DNA of 6,712 nucleotides from Deltaproteobacteria bacterium (lineage in GTDB: Bacteria > Desulfobacterota > Desulfarculia > Adiutricales > Adiutricaceae), in NCBI GenBank assembly GCA_031288745.1, contig JAITQT010000247.1, forward strand, positions 1 to 6,712, read 5' to 3'. The notes beneath the pieces are model-generated. The model had not been told where the DNA came from, did not search any database, and was given only the letters and a program-made list of their open reading frames with translations. Both the position numbers and the translations under genes were made by a program. Below, piece by piece: positions 1-5,498 of the stretch. Within the stretch, counting starts at the first letter, position 1. Every line of letters begins with the position of its first letter.

Positions 1-57
1 CATTTTATAAACAAATAAGGTCAGTAACCTAAGGTGGTAAACAAAACTATTTTTATG

Positions 58-78
58 CCTCCCAAATCCCTTGGGAGG
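58..78. other. Strong GC-rich hairpin without a T-tract
   Basis: CCTCCCAA (58-65) pairs perfectly with TTGGGAGG (71-78) around a 5-nt loop, giving an 8-bp stem. Neither strand has a run of T directly after the stem: the plus strand continues GCCGCAG and the minus strand CATAAAAATAG. It is therefore not a textbook intrinsic terminator. It could be part of a structured RNA or an imperfect terminator of an upstream gene outside the window. The pairing is certain, the role is not. Confidence 0.45.
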
Positions 79-290
79 GCCGCAGAAATTCTAAGCAGAG
101 TATAATACAAGGGAGACGACTTAATAAACCACGGCCGTTAGAAATACAACTTAGCCTATCGGACAGGAGCGGTCCAGAATAAGCATGTTCCGAAATCCCC
201 GAAATTATCTTTGTGCACCGGTGTAAAAATTTAAATTATTATTATAGATCGAAGCTCAAAAACCTCTTAAAAGCTTAATAGCTTAAAAAT

Positions 291-318
291 TTAACTAGTA
301 ATAAGACTATGTTATAAT
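291..318 (+). promoter_or_regulatory. Putative sigma-70 promoter of the HEAT/HD-GYP operon
   Basis: A perfect -10 hexamer TATAAT (313-318) follows a TTAACT (291-296, four of six matches to TTGACA) with a 16-bp spacer. Transcription would start near 325 and leave a leader of about 105 nt before the ATG at 430. The surroundings are very AT-rich, which both favours promoter activity and raises the chance of a random match. It is the best candidate in the spacer. Confidence 0.45.
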
Positions 319-335
319 TTTATGGACTGATAACG

Positions 336-383
336 GGTCTTTTTTGCGCTTCGATCATTGTTATAGAACGAGAGAAAAAGACC
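336..383 (+). other. Leader stem-loop (GGTCTTTTT / AAAAAGACC)
   Basis: GGTCTTTTT (336-344) is the perfect reverse complement of AAAAAGACC (375-383), giving a 9-bp stem with a 30-nt loop. It lies in the predicted 5' leader between the promoter and the first gene. The U-tract is inside the stem and not after it, so this is not an intrinsic terminator. A regulatory leader structure is possible; I do not recognise a known riboswitch. Confidence 0.3.
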
Positions 384-403
384 TTTAGCCTAGCCTAAGA
401 AAA

Positions 404-417
404 ATTTAAGCTTAAAT
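404..417. promoter_or_regulatory. 14-bp perfect palindrome before the start codon (possible operator)
   Basis: ATTTAAGCTTAAAT is a perfect 14-bp palindrome ending 12 bases before the ATG at 430. Its core AAGCTTAA occurs again at 271-278, about 20 bp upstream of the putative -35. Paired AT-rich dyads around a promoter and start codon would suit a repressor or nucleoid-protein site. In DNA this AT-rich a chance palindrome is quite possible. Confidence 0.25.
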
Positions 418-429
418 CACGGATACGGC

Positions 430-2682
430 ATGAGCCACTCTCCAACCAATAACCACGATGATAACCAAGCCGAGGCGCTCCAATCCGATAATTTCGTCGA
501 AAAGGCGATTACGGTCCAAGAGCTGACGAGCCAAATCACCGCTGGACTCCAGCTGTTAGTGGTGGCTATTAAAAATTGCGCCCTCTATCCTACCAATTCG
601 TCCATTCGCCGCGAGTCAATGAATAAGTGTTTCCAGTGGTTATCGCCCTTTTTAGAGGAACACGAAGCGTTGCGCTTTTTTATCGATCCTGATAGCTTAT
701 TATTCCAAGGCCAAGTGGTCCATCAAGACAAGCCCGGGGAGCCGAGTTTAATCTTTCCCCTCTTCCGCGACGGGGTGCAGTGGCTCGAGTTTCAAGAAGG
801 GTTAACTAGCGAAGAATTAGAAAAATTTATCATTTTACTAAATAGCTTCCGCATCCTACGCGAAGAAGACGAAAACGATCTAGTCACGGCCATGTGGGAT
901 TACGAGTTCCAGGGCCTTAAATACAAAACGGCCAACGAATTTTGGGATATCGACCCTGTCTCTGAAATCGCCGCCCTATCGGCTGGTCAAAGAGTCGGCC
1001 GAAACCAAAGCTTAGCCCAACCGGGGGCCAAGGATGAGGGACCGGCGGCCGTGGCCGCCCTATTTTCCATTTTGGCCCAAGCTAGCCCTGGCCAAGCCAT
1101 TGCCCAAACCGATTTCGAGGCCCTCGACGAATTCCAAAAAGCCAATAGACGCAATAACTTAGAGAGCCTAACCGATTCCGACGAAGACCTAAAGGCCTTT
1201 AAATTATTGGAATTATCCCAAACTGACCGCGACAACTTAAACCGACTTACGGTTAAAGAGAGCGAACCGCTAACCTTAGAAATGGGCACGGCCCCGGTTT
1301 TCGAGGTCTTAATTCGCCTCAAAAATCTAAGGCAGTGCGGCCCGGCCCTCTCTTTTTTAGCTCATGCGGTTAAGTTCGCCTTAGCTGACGGCTCATTTAC
1401 CCAAATTCTTTCTCTAATTGAAAAGGTGGAGCAATACGACCGACGGACGCCTCGGCTCGAAGGGCTAAGCCAAACTTTTTATTCCCTATTAGCTACGGAC
1501 GACTGCCTAGAAGGACTTATCTCTTTTAATTTCCCCAAAAAACTCTCGCCCCAAGTCCGCTTGGAATCAATGGCTAATCTCGAGCGCTGGCTAACTTTAT
1601 TGGCCCAGCGAACGGTACCAATAAAAGAGCTAATTAATCTTTCCATTAAAAGTAAGGATAAAATCGTCTCTAAAGCCGCTCTCAAAGCCCTAGCCAGCGT
1701 TTCTGATAATATTTCCGCCGAAACCGCGCTCTATCTCATTAACTCTCTTTCTACCGAACATATCTTAGAGTTGATCGATTTGGTTAAAGATAATCCCGAA
1801 AAATGTACCAACCTCTTATCCGGTCTTAGCCGTCACCCCGCACCTTCGGTTCGCCAAGCGGCGGCCCCGCCCTTATTAAGAGTTAAACCCGAACTAATAG
1901 CTAACCTACCTCACTTACTTAACGAAATCGATCCCGCTCTTAGCAACAAAATCCACGCAGCCATTGGCTTTAATCGCAACCATTCTATTGAGCGGGCTTT
2001 AATGAGCTTTCTAGTTACTAGCTTTGAAAGCTCCATTTCTCGCAGCGAAACTGCGCTTCTTAACTGCTATCGAAGCCTTGGCTTTGCTGCTAATTCTGAA
2101 AATACGGTTAATTTTCTATCCAAAGTGCTAAACGGCAAAAGTTTTATGGCCTTTATTAGTTACGGTTTAGAGCAACAAATGGTGCACCGCGCCGGAGCGG
2201 CCATGGCCCTAACTCTTATGGGGCGAGGGCAAATCGCCGAAGCAGCCTCTCGCAGCTTTTTTAAGGCCATCCGCTCAGCCGCCCGCCGCGGTTTAGAAGA
2301 GGCCAAAAAGGCAGTTCGCTTAGCTAAGAGCGAAGCCCAAAAAAAGAAAGAGATTGTAGCTGATAATAGCCCCTCCCAAAGCCCTAAGCCAACGGAGGGG
2401 GCTCATAAGCGCCATGAAACTCGGAAGATGCGCCCTAAAGCGCCCAAAGAGCCCATTGGCGAACCCGCTGTTAAGGTAGTGGCCACTTCTAAACTCTCAG
2501 ACCTTGAAACTAAGGACTTCTCTGATAGCTCTTCTATTGATAGTCCAAAAAAAACCTCCCTTGACGATAAACTAAGCCAAAAAGCGCCTAAGGCTTTAAA
2601 AGTCTCGGATAAAATCGAAGCGCCAAAAAAACTCGAAAAAACTAACTCCAAGAGCGATCCCGCTTTTAAGGGGGATATATGA
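430..2682 (+). CDS. HEAT-like helical-repeat protein with shared N-terminal signalling module and basic tail
   Basis: This is a 750-aa predicted cytoplasmic protein with no signal peptide or membrane segment. Residues about 28-175 form a helical module resembling the N-terminus of the next gene's product: a helix with a phrase like AIKNCALYPTNSS, a strand pair around FFIDPDSLLFQGQVV, then helices ending near SEELEKFIILLNS. Residues 205-285 look like an acidic linker. From about 290 to 635 the protein is alpha-helical, with degenerate HEAT-like repeats, for example around 405-425 (SKDKIVSKAALKALASV) and 463-485 (SGLSRHPAPSVRQAAA). Residues 635-750 are a Lys/Ser/Pro-rich, probably disordered tail. 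No catalytic motif is visible, so a protein-interaction scaffold is the likeliest role. The ATG at 430 has only a weak GGA (421-423) six bases upstream. The gene ends in a 4-bp ATGA overlap with the HD-GYP gene, implying translational coupling and joint function. The assignment rests on repeat pattern and context. Confidence 0.8.
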   Translation: MSHSPTNNHDDNQAEALQSDNFVEKAITVQELTSQITAGLQLLVVAIKNCALYPTNSSIRRESMNKCFQWLSPFLEEHEALRFFIDPDSLLFQGQVVHQDKPGEPSLIFPLFRDGVQWLEFQEGLTSEELEKFIILLNSFRILREEDENDLVTAMWDYEFQGLKYKTANEFWDIDPVSEIAALSAGQRVGRNQSLAQPGAKDEGPAAVAALFSILAQASPGQAIAQTDFEALDEFQKANRRNNLESLTDSDEDLKAFKLLELSQTDRDNLNRLTVKESEPLTLEMGTAPVFEVLIRLKNLRQCGPALSFLAHAVKFALADGSFTQILSLIEKVEQYDRRTPRLEGLSQTFYSLLATDDCLEGLISFNFPKKLSPQVRLESMANLERWLTLLAQRTVPIKELINLSIKSKDKIVSKAALKALASVSDNISAETALYLINSLSTEHILELIDLVKDNPEKCTNLLSGLSRHPAPSVRQAAAPPLLRVKPELIANLPHLLNEIDPALSNKIHAAIGFNRNHSIERALMSFLVTSFESSISRSETALLNCYRSLGFAANSENTVNFLSKVLNGKSFMAFISYGLEQQMVHRAGAAMALTLMGRGQIAEAASRSFFKAIRSAARRGLEEAKKAVRLAKSEAQKKKEIVADNSPSQSPKPTEGAHKRHETRKMRPKAPKEPIGEPAVKVVATSKLSDLETKDFSDSSSIDSPKKTSLDDKLSQKAPKALKVSDKIEAPKKLEKTNSKSDPAFKGDI
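2668..2675 (+). promoter_or_regulatory. Ribosome binding site of the HD-GYP gene
   Basis: AAGGGGGA lies at 2668-2675, inside the end of the upstream gene, a few bases before the ATG at 2679. It fixes this start, which overlaps the upstream stop as ATGA. It is clearly stronger than the site before the first gene. Confidence 0.6.
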
Positions 2683-4157
2683 GCCAAAATAACCTAAGCG
2701 GTAAATCAGCCTCCGAAGGTGAGGTCATACTTCATAGCCTCTTTAGGCTGATTCAGGTCGTCAAGATCCACCAATCCAACAATCGCCTTTTTTCCGACAT
2801 AGTTTTAAATTTTAAAAACGCCTTGACCTCCGTTTGGGAGACGGGTCGGTCGGCTAACTTTAGTCTCTATCGGCTCCGCTTTTTCCTTAACGACGAGCGC
2901 ATAATCTACACCCCCACTATGTGGCTCACCTCTCTTAAAATGGCTGAATTCTTTCAGCAAAGGCAGATAAATGGCCTTAATTTTTCTATAGTCGACTTTC
3001 TGACCGACGAAGACATCGTGACCATGGTCCAAACTCTTAGTCAGGCCAAAAATCAACCCAATCCTTTCCTTTGGCTCAATCAAACTCTAGCCTCTCAAGG
3101 GGGCTGGGTTAGCGCTAGCCAAGACGAAGATAAGAGATTATCAGGCGAAGATGGGGAGGCGGCCTCAGACGGGGGTTTGAGGAAAATAGTTAAAGCGAAA
3201 GGGAATTCCGAGGCTAAGATTCAAGCTAGAAGGCTTTACTCTCACGCCTTAACCGTCTTTCACGCCTTAGTCGAAAGATTAATCACAGGTAAAAAAGCCG
3301 GGGTGCAGAAAGTCAAAAGGGTTGTTCAAGAATTTATCGATCTCTTATTTACCCAGCCCTCTATCTACATGGCCATGACCACGGTCAGAGACCACGGCGA
3401 TCAACTCTTCACCCACTCACTAAACGTGGCCTTACTTTCGATGGCTATGGGCCATAGCTTAAGCTACTCAAGATCTCGCCTCGAGCAACTTGGCTTAACC
3501 GCCCTCTTCCACGACTTAGGTAAAGCCGGCGACTACCAGTTCGCGGTCGATAAAACCACTTCTCTTGATGGGCGTGATCTAGCCGCCGTTCACAATCATC
3601 CTCTAGGGGGCGTAGCTAGAATAATTAGGCTTAACGCCGGCTACGCCTTAAAGCTTTCCATGCTCCAGCCGGTTTGCGAGCATCATTTAGGCTATGACCT
3701 TAAAGGTTACCCGAAAATCGAAGAAGTTAAGCCGCAAAGCCTTAACGGTAAAATTATAGCCGTCGCCGACCACTACGAGGCCATGACCTCGTGGCGACCC
3801 TTTAGGCCAGAGCCCTTAAGCCCATCGAAGGCCTTAAGAGAGATGAGCACCCTTAAAGGGGAAAAACTTGACCCCTTAATCTTAGGCCTTTTTTCCGAAA
3901 TCATGGGCCCTTGGCCCGTGGGCAGCCTATTGTTATTAGATTCAAGCCAGCTGTGCCTAGCCTCCTCCACCCGCAGTCAAGATAATCTTCGCCCCAAGGC
4001 CGTGCTCTTAACTAAAAACGAAGACGGTACAGTGGCTATGGGGGATACTATAGATCTAGCCGAGAAGCTTAAAGACTCTCAAGACTATAAACTCCGCATA
4101 GTTACTTGCCTCAGCCCCACTGCTTTCGGTATCCAACCGGCCGACTATCTAATTTAG
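2679..4157 (+). CDS. HD-GYP-type metal-dependent phosphohydrolase
   Basis: This 492-aa protein has no signal peptide or transmembrane helix. Residues about 15-140 are a helical/strand module like that at the start of the preceding protein. Residues 141-185 are a charged linker and about 186-410 an HD domain of the HD-GYP class. Candidate metal ligands are His246 (FTHSLNVALL), His278-Asp279 (LFHDLGK), His307 in NHPLGG, the His335-His336 pair, and Asp364 (VADHYEAMT, followed by a WRPFRP segment). The GYP signature is 343-345, but the motif reads HHLGYDLKGYP where the family usually has HHE followed by DGxGYP. Residues 410-492 form a small extension common in these proteins (PVGSLLLLD, then a basic RPKA). 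HD-GYP enzymes often hydrolyse cyclic-di-GMP; the ligand set suggests metal binding, but the substrate is unproven. It is coupled to the HEAT-like gene by an ATGA overlap. A repeat element starts one base after the stop. Confidence 0.88.
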   Translation: MSQNNLSGKSASEGEVILHSLFRLIQVVKIHQSNNRLFSDIVLNFKNALTSVWETGRSANFSLYRLRFFLNDERIIYTPTMWLTSLKMAEFFQQRQINGLNFSIVDFLTDEDIVTMVQTLSQAKNQPNPFLWLNQTLASQGGWVSASQDEDKRLSGEDGEAASDGGLRKIVKAKGNSEAKIQARRLYSHALTVFHALVERLITGKKAGVQKVKRVVQEFIDLLFTQPSIYMAMTTVRDHGDQLFTHSLNVALLSMAMGHSLSYSRSRLEQLGLTALFHDLGKAGDYQFAVDKTTSLDGRDLAAVHNHPLGGVARIIRLNAGYALKLSMLQPVCEHHLGYDLKGYPKIEEVKPQSLNGKIIAVADHYEAMTSWRPFRPEPLSPSKALREMSTLKGEKLDPLILGLFSEIMGPWPVGSLLLLDSSQLCLASSTRSQDNLRPKAVLLTKNEDGTVAMGDTIDLAEKLKDSQDYKLRIVTCLSPTAFGIQPADYLI

Positions 4158-4158
4158 A

Positions 4159-4173
4159 GTGTCAGTTCACAAA
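4159..4173. repeat. Left terminal inverted repeat of element copy 1
   Basis: GTGTCAGTTCACAAA matches the reverse complement of 4403-4417 (GTAACCGTTCACCAA) at 11 of 15 positions. GTTCAC also pairs with GTGAAC at 4175-4180 as a local hairpin with an AAAA loop. It begins one base after the HD-GYP stop codon. Confidence 0.6.
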
Positions 4174-4251
4174 AGTGAACATTACGGTGCCAAGCCTATT
4201 GAAAGGGACGACACGTACCACAACTATGTAGCTCCCTATAGGAGCTTAGTA

Positions 4252-4277
4252 ATTTTAACATCAATCCAAGTTAAAAT
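4252..4277. other. Conserved internal hairpin of copy 1
   Basis: ATTTTAAC (4252-4259) and GTTAAAAT (4270-4277) form a perfect 8-bp stem with a 10-nt loop. The equivalent at 5011-5038 in copy 2 is a 9-bp stem with a loop of the same length. The arms are unchanged between copies while the loop differs at two positions. The stem is AT-only apart from its closing pair, so stability in RNA would be modest. Confidence 0.4.
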
Positions 4278-4402
4278 ATATGGTTGGAGTAGAGAACTAA
4301 GTAAAAACCTCAAAAGAACTACTGTTAAGATCTTAAGGGTATGCTATAACTCAATTACAACTCGAAAGTCGCTATCAGCCGCAACGTGGGGAAAAAAAAA
4401 AT

Positions 4403-4417
4403 TTGGTGAACGGTTAC
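4403..4417. repeat. Right terminal inverted repeat of element copy 1
   Basis: This end finishes GGTGAACGGTTAC, so it reads GTAACCGTTCACC inward. The last 13 bases are identical to the right end of copy 2, and sequence similarity between the copies ceases immediately afterwards. Confidence 0.65.
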
Positions 4418-4684
4418 GACTCAATAAACGTTTATCCTGCGCTGCTTTCAGAGGGTGCGGGTATTACTTAAAATATTTTCATTCTGTGCAACCTGTGACC
4501 TAGGCTATTAAGGCTGTTAACCAAACTTAGCCGACTGTTATACTTAAACCAACTGGCTCGACCGCCAACTAAAGAAAATTAAAGTAGGTCTTAGGAGCTA
4601 TAAAATGATTCTATCAGTAGACTCGAAAATATCAAGAGCCTCTTTATATTTGAGATTATGGCGTAGGTTCGGCAAAACTTTATA

Positions 4685-4714
4685 GTCTGTTAGATTGAAA
4701 ATCTCCTAACAGAC
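4685..4714. other. Isolated 9-bp perfect hairpin
   Basis: GTCTGTTAG (4685-4693) pairs perfectly with CTAACAGAC (4706-4714) around a 12-nt loop; an alternative fold adds AGAT/ATCT inside with a small bulge. No T-run follows on either strand, so it is not an obvious terminator. It is not near a called gene. Confidence 0.4.
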
Positions 4715-4882
4715 AACCAAGCCAGTCTTAATGACTATATTTTTGTTAGGGCGGCCATTATCAGGGCAGGATAATTTAACAATCGGCTCGTTTGGCTAAG
4801 CAAGTTTTAACTCCCCAAACCGCATAGGCCCGCCATTGATGATGTAATCATGGATGCATAAACGCAGCAAATTTGGAGGACC

Positions 4883-4890
4883 AAGGAAAG
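4883..4890. repeat. Left target-site duplication of copy 2
   Basis: AAGGAAAG directly precedes the element and matches AAGGAGAG (5176-5183), directly after it, at 7 of 8 positions. An 8-bp direct repeat fits IS66-type transposition. It also fixes the element boundaries at 4891 and 5175. Confidence 0.6.
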
Positions 4891-4905
4891 ATGTCCGTTC
4901 ACCAA
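4891..4905. repeat. Left terminal inverted repeat of element copy 2
   Basis: ATGTCCGTTCACCAA matches the reverse complement of 5161-5175 (GTAACCGTTCACCAA) at 12 of 15 positions, with the inner 11 contiguous. The outer bases differ from the GTAA of the right end, as they do in copy 1, so the asymmetry predates the divergence of the copies. Confidence 0.65.
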
Positions 4906-5010
4906 TGTGAACTTTTAAGGGCCCGTTCACAAGAGAAAAAATTGCGGTGATAAGCCTATTGAAAGGGACGACACATATCGCAACAATGTTGCCCCCTATA
5001 GGAGCTTAGT

Positions 5011-5038
5011 AATTTTAACATTAATCTAAGTTAAAATT
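5011..5038. other. Conserved internal hairpin of copy 2
   Basis: AATTTTAAC (5011-5019) and GTTAAAATT (5030-5038) form a 9-bp perfect stem with a 10-nt loop. It corresponds to 4252-4277 in copy 1. The extra base pair arises from an A-to-T difference on the 3' arm. Confidence 0.4.
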
Positions 5039-5160
5039 TTTGATTGGAGCAGAAAGCTAAGTAGTAACCTCAAAAGAACTAATGTTAAGATCTGAAGGGT
5101 AGGCAAAAACTTAATTACAACTCGACAGTCGCTGCCAGCCGCAACGTGGGGACAAAAGAC

Positions 5161-5175
5161 TTGGTGAACGGTTAC
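5161..5175. repeat. Right terminal inverted repeat of element copy 2
   Basis: TTGGTGAACGGTTAC ends in TTAC, the complement of the GTAA that typically opens IS66-family ends. The last 13 bases are identical to copy 1. AAGGAGAG follows directly. Confidence 0.65.
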
Positions 5176-5183
5176 AAGGAGAG
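5176..5183. repeat. Right target-site duplication of copy 2
   Basis: AAGGAGAG abuts the right end of the element and matches the left flank AAGGAAAG with a single A/G difference. That difference suggests the insertion is not recent, in line with the divergence between copies. Confidence 0.6.
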
Positions 5184-5498
5184 CATCAATATTTGGCTTA
5201 GGAACAAAAATTAAAGGTAATCATAAGTAGTCTCCGACTGGAAGCCACGTTTTTATACGTTCTAAATGACATTATAATTACTATTAGATTTTATTTTAAA
5301 CTAATAGCTGAAAACTGTTTATTTAAAAAATTAACAGATTAATCTACTAATAAGCCAAAAAGCTTTTATATTTGTACCTTCTCCATCTGGCCAATTCAGG
5401 AAATCTGGCGCAACAATATTGATGGAGGTTTTTTTTTCGTTTAATCAAGTTTCCTTTTTTCAGCAATTTATCTTGAACTGCTCTAAAGAAAAAAAACA
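5184..5498. other. AT-rich spacer downstream of the flavoprotein gene
   Basis: No gene is supported. The stretch is very AT-rich and contains a 7-bp stem CTATTAG/CTAATAG (5281-5287 and 5301-5307, loop 13). Just past the flavoprotein stop on the minus strand there is a U8 tract (A's at 5489-5496) and then a weak 7-bp stem with one G-U pair (5462-5468 with 5476-5482). Tract and stem come in the wrong order for a standard intrinsic terminator. Transcription of the minus-strand genes may still end here, but I cannot call a site. Confidence 0.45.

Larger units (their letters stand above)
1..429. other. Intergenic region upstream of the HEAT/HD-GYP operon
   Basis: I see no supportable coding region here on either strand. 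The segment is AT-rich, especially from about 225 to 420, and contrasts with the operon that follows. It holds a strong hairpin near the window start (58-78), a plausible sigma-70 promoter (291-318), a leader stem-loop (336-383) and a 14-bp palindrome (404-417) next to the start codon; these are listed separately. A TATAAT also lies at 101-106, but no -35-like hexamer sits at a useful distance. What lies to the left is unknown, so the first 230 bases could be the downstream part of another transcript. Confidence 0.6.
4159..4417. mobile_element. MITE-like non-autonomous element, copy 1 (IS66-type ends proposed)
   Basis: This 259-bp non-coding element is a divergent direct copy of 4891-5175. 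Over 212 ungapped bases (4181-4392) the copies differ at about 28 positions, roughly 87 % identity. The left end GTGTCAGTTCACAAA (4159-4173) and the inverted right end (4403-4417, ending GGTGAACGGTTAC) match at 11 of 15 positions. Similarity between copies stops exactly after GGTTAC. Internal structure includes GTTCAC-AAAA-GTGAAC (4165-4180), AGCTCC/GGAGCT (4230-4246), an 8-bp stem with 10-nt loop (4252-4277), the palindrome TTAAGATCTTAA (4325-4336) and ten A's (4392-4401). A 114-codon GTG frame crosses it, but copy 2 carries stops in the same frame. No convincing 8-bp target duplication is visible (AATTTAGA left, GACTCAAT right). IS66 affiliation is inferred from the GTAA-type right end and the duplication at copy 2. 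Confidence 0.7.
4418..4890. other. Spacer between the two repeat elements
   Basis: I find no supportable gene. A frame from about 4549 to 4684 encodes roughly 45 codons of basic sequence (WLDRQLKKIKVGLRSYKM and on) but has no convincing start and resembles nothing I recognise, so I do not call it. A 9-bp hairpin lies at 4685-4714 and a short tandem pair AGGCTATTA/AGGCTGTTA at 4502-4519. There is no further copy of the repeat element. It could be decayed coding or mobile DNA, but no specific relic can be named. Confidence 0.5.
4891..5175. mobile_element. MITE-like non-autonomous element, copy 2, with 8-bp flanking repeats
   Basis: This 285-bp non-coding element lies in the same orientation as copy 1. 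The left end begins ATGTCCGTTCACCAAT and the right end is ACTTGGTGAACGGTTAC; an 11-bp core is perfect (CCGTTCACCAA at 4895-4905, TTGGTGAACGG at 5161-5171). Compared with copy 1 it has a 28-bp extra segment (4913-4940) carrying GGGCCC and another GTTCAC, and it is 2 bases shorter near the right end. It keeps the GTTCAC/GTGAAC end hairpin (4897-4912, loop CAAT) and the internal hairpin (5011-5038). Stops interrupt the frame that is open in copy 1. The flanking AAGGAAAG/AAGGAGAG repeats mark an insertion event. No transposase is encoded; an IS66-type enzyme acting in trans is inferred. Confidence 0.75.

Noticed and set aside
101..106. TATAAT as a second promoter
   Set aside because: No -35-like hexamer sits 15-19 bp upstream; the nearest candidate, TTGGGA at 71-76, is 24 bp away and inside a hairpin.
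987..1322. Minus-strand open frame of 111 codons inside the HEAT-like gene
   Set aside because: It is a shadow frame of a clearly coding plus-strand gene with no recognisable domain or ribosome binding site.
2403..2687. Minus-strand open frame opposite the basic tail of the HEAT-like gene
   Set aside because: Antisense shadow of low-complexity coding sequence. The plus-strand frame continues straight into the coupled next gene.
4159..4503. A 114-codon GTG-initiated open frame on the plus strand just after the HD-GYP gene
   Set aside because: It lies over repeat element copy 1, copy 2 has in-frame stops (TAA, TGA), substitutions do not favour third positions, and the product resembles no known family.
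4159..5175. CRISPR array, group II intron or retron RNA as the identity of the repeated sequence
   Set aside because: There are only two long diverged copies without regular spacers, no reverse transcriptase, and no intron domain V-like hairpin. The terminal inverted repeats and flanking duplication fit a transposable element better.
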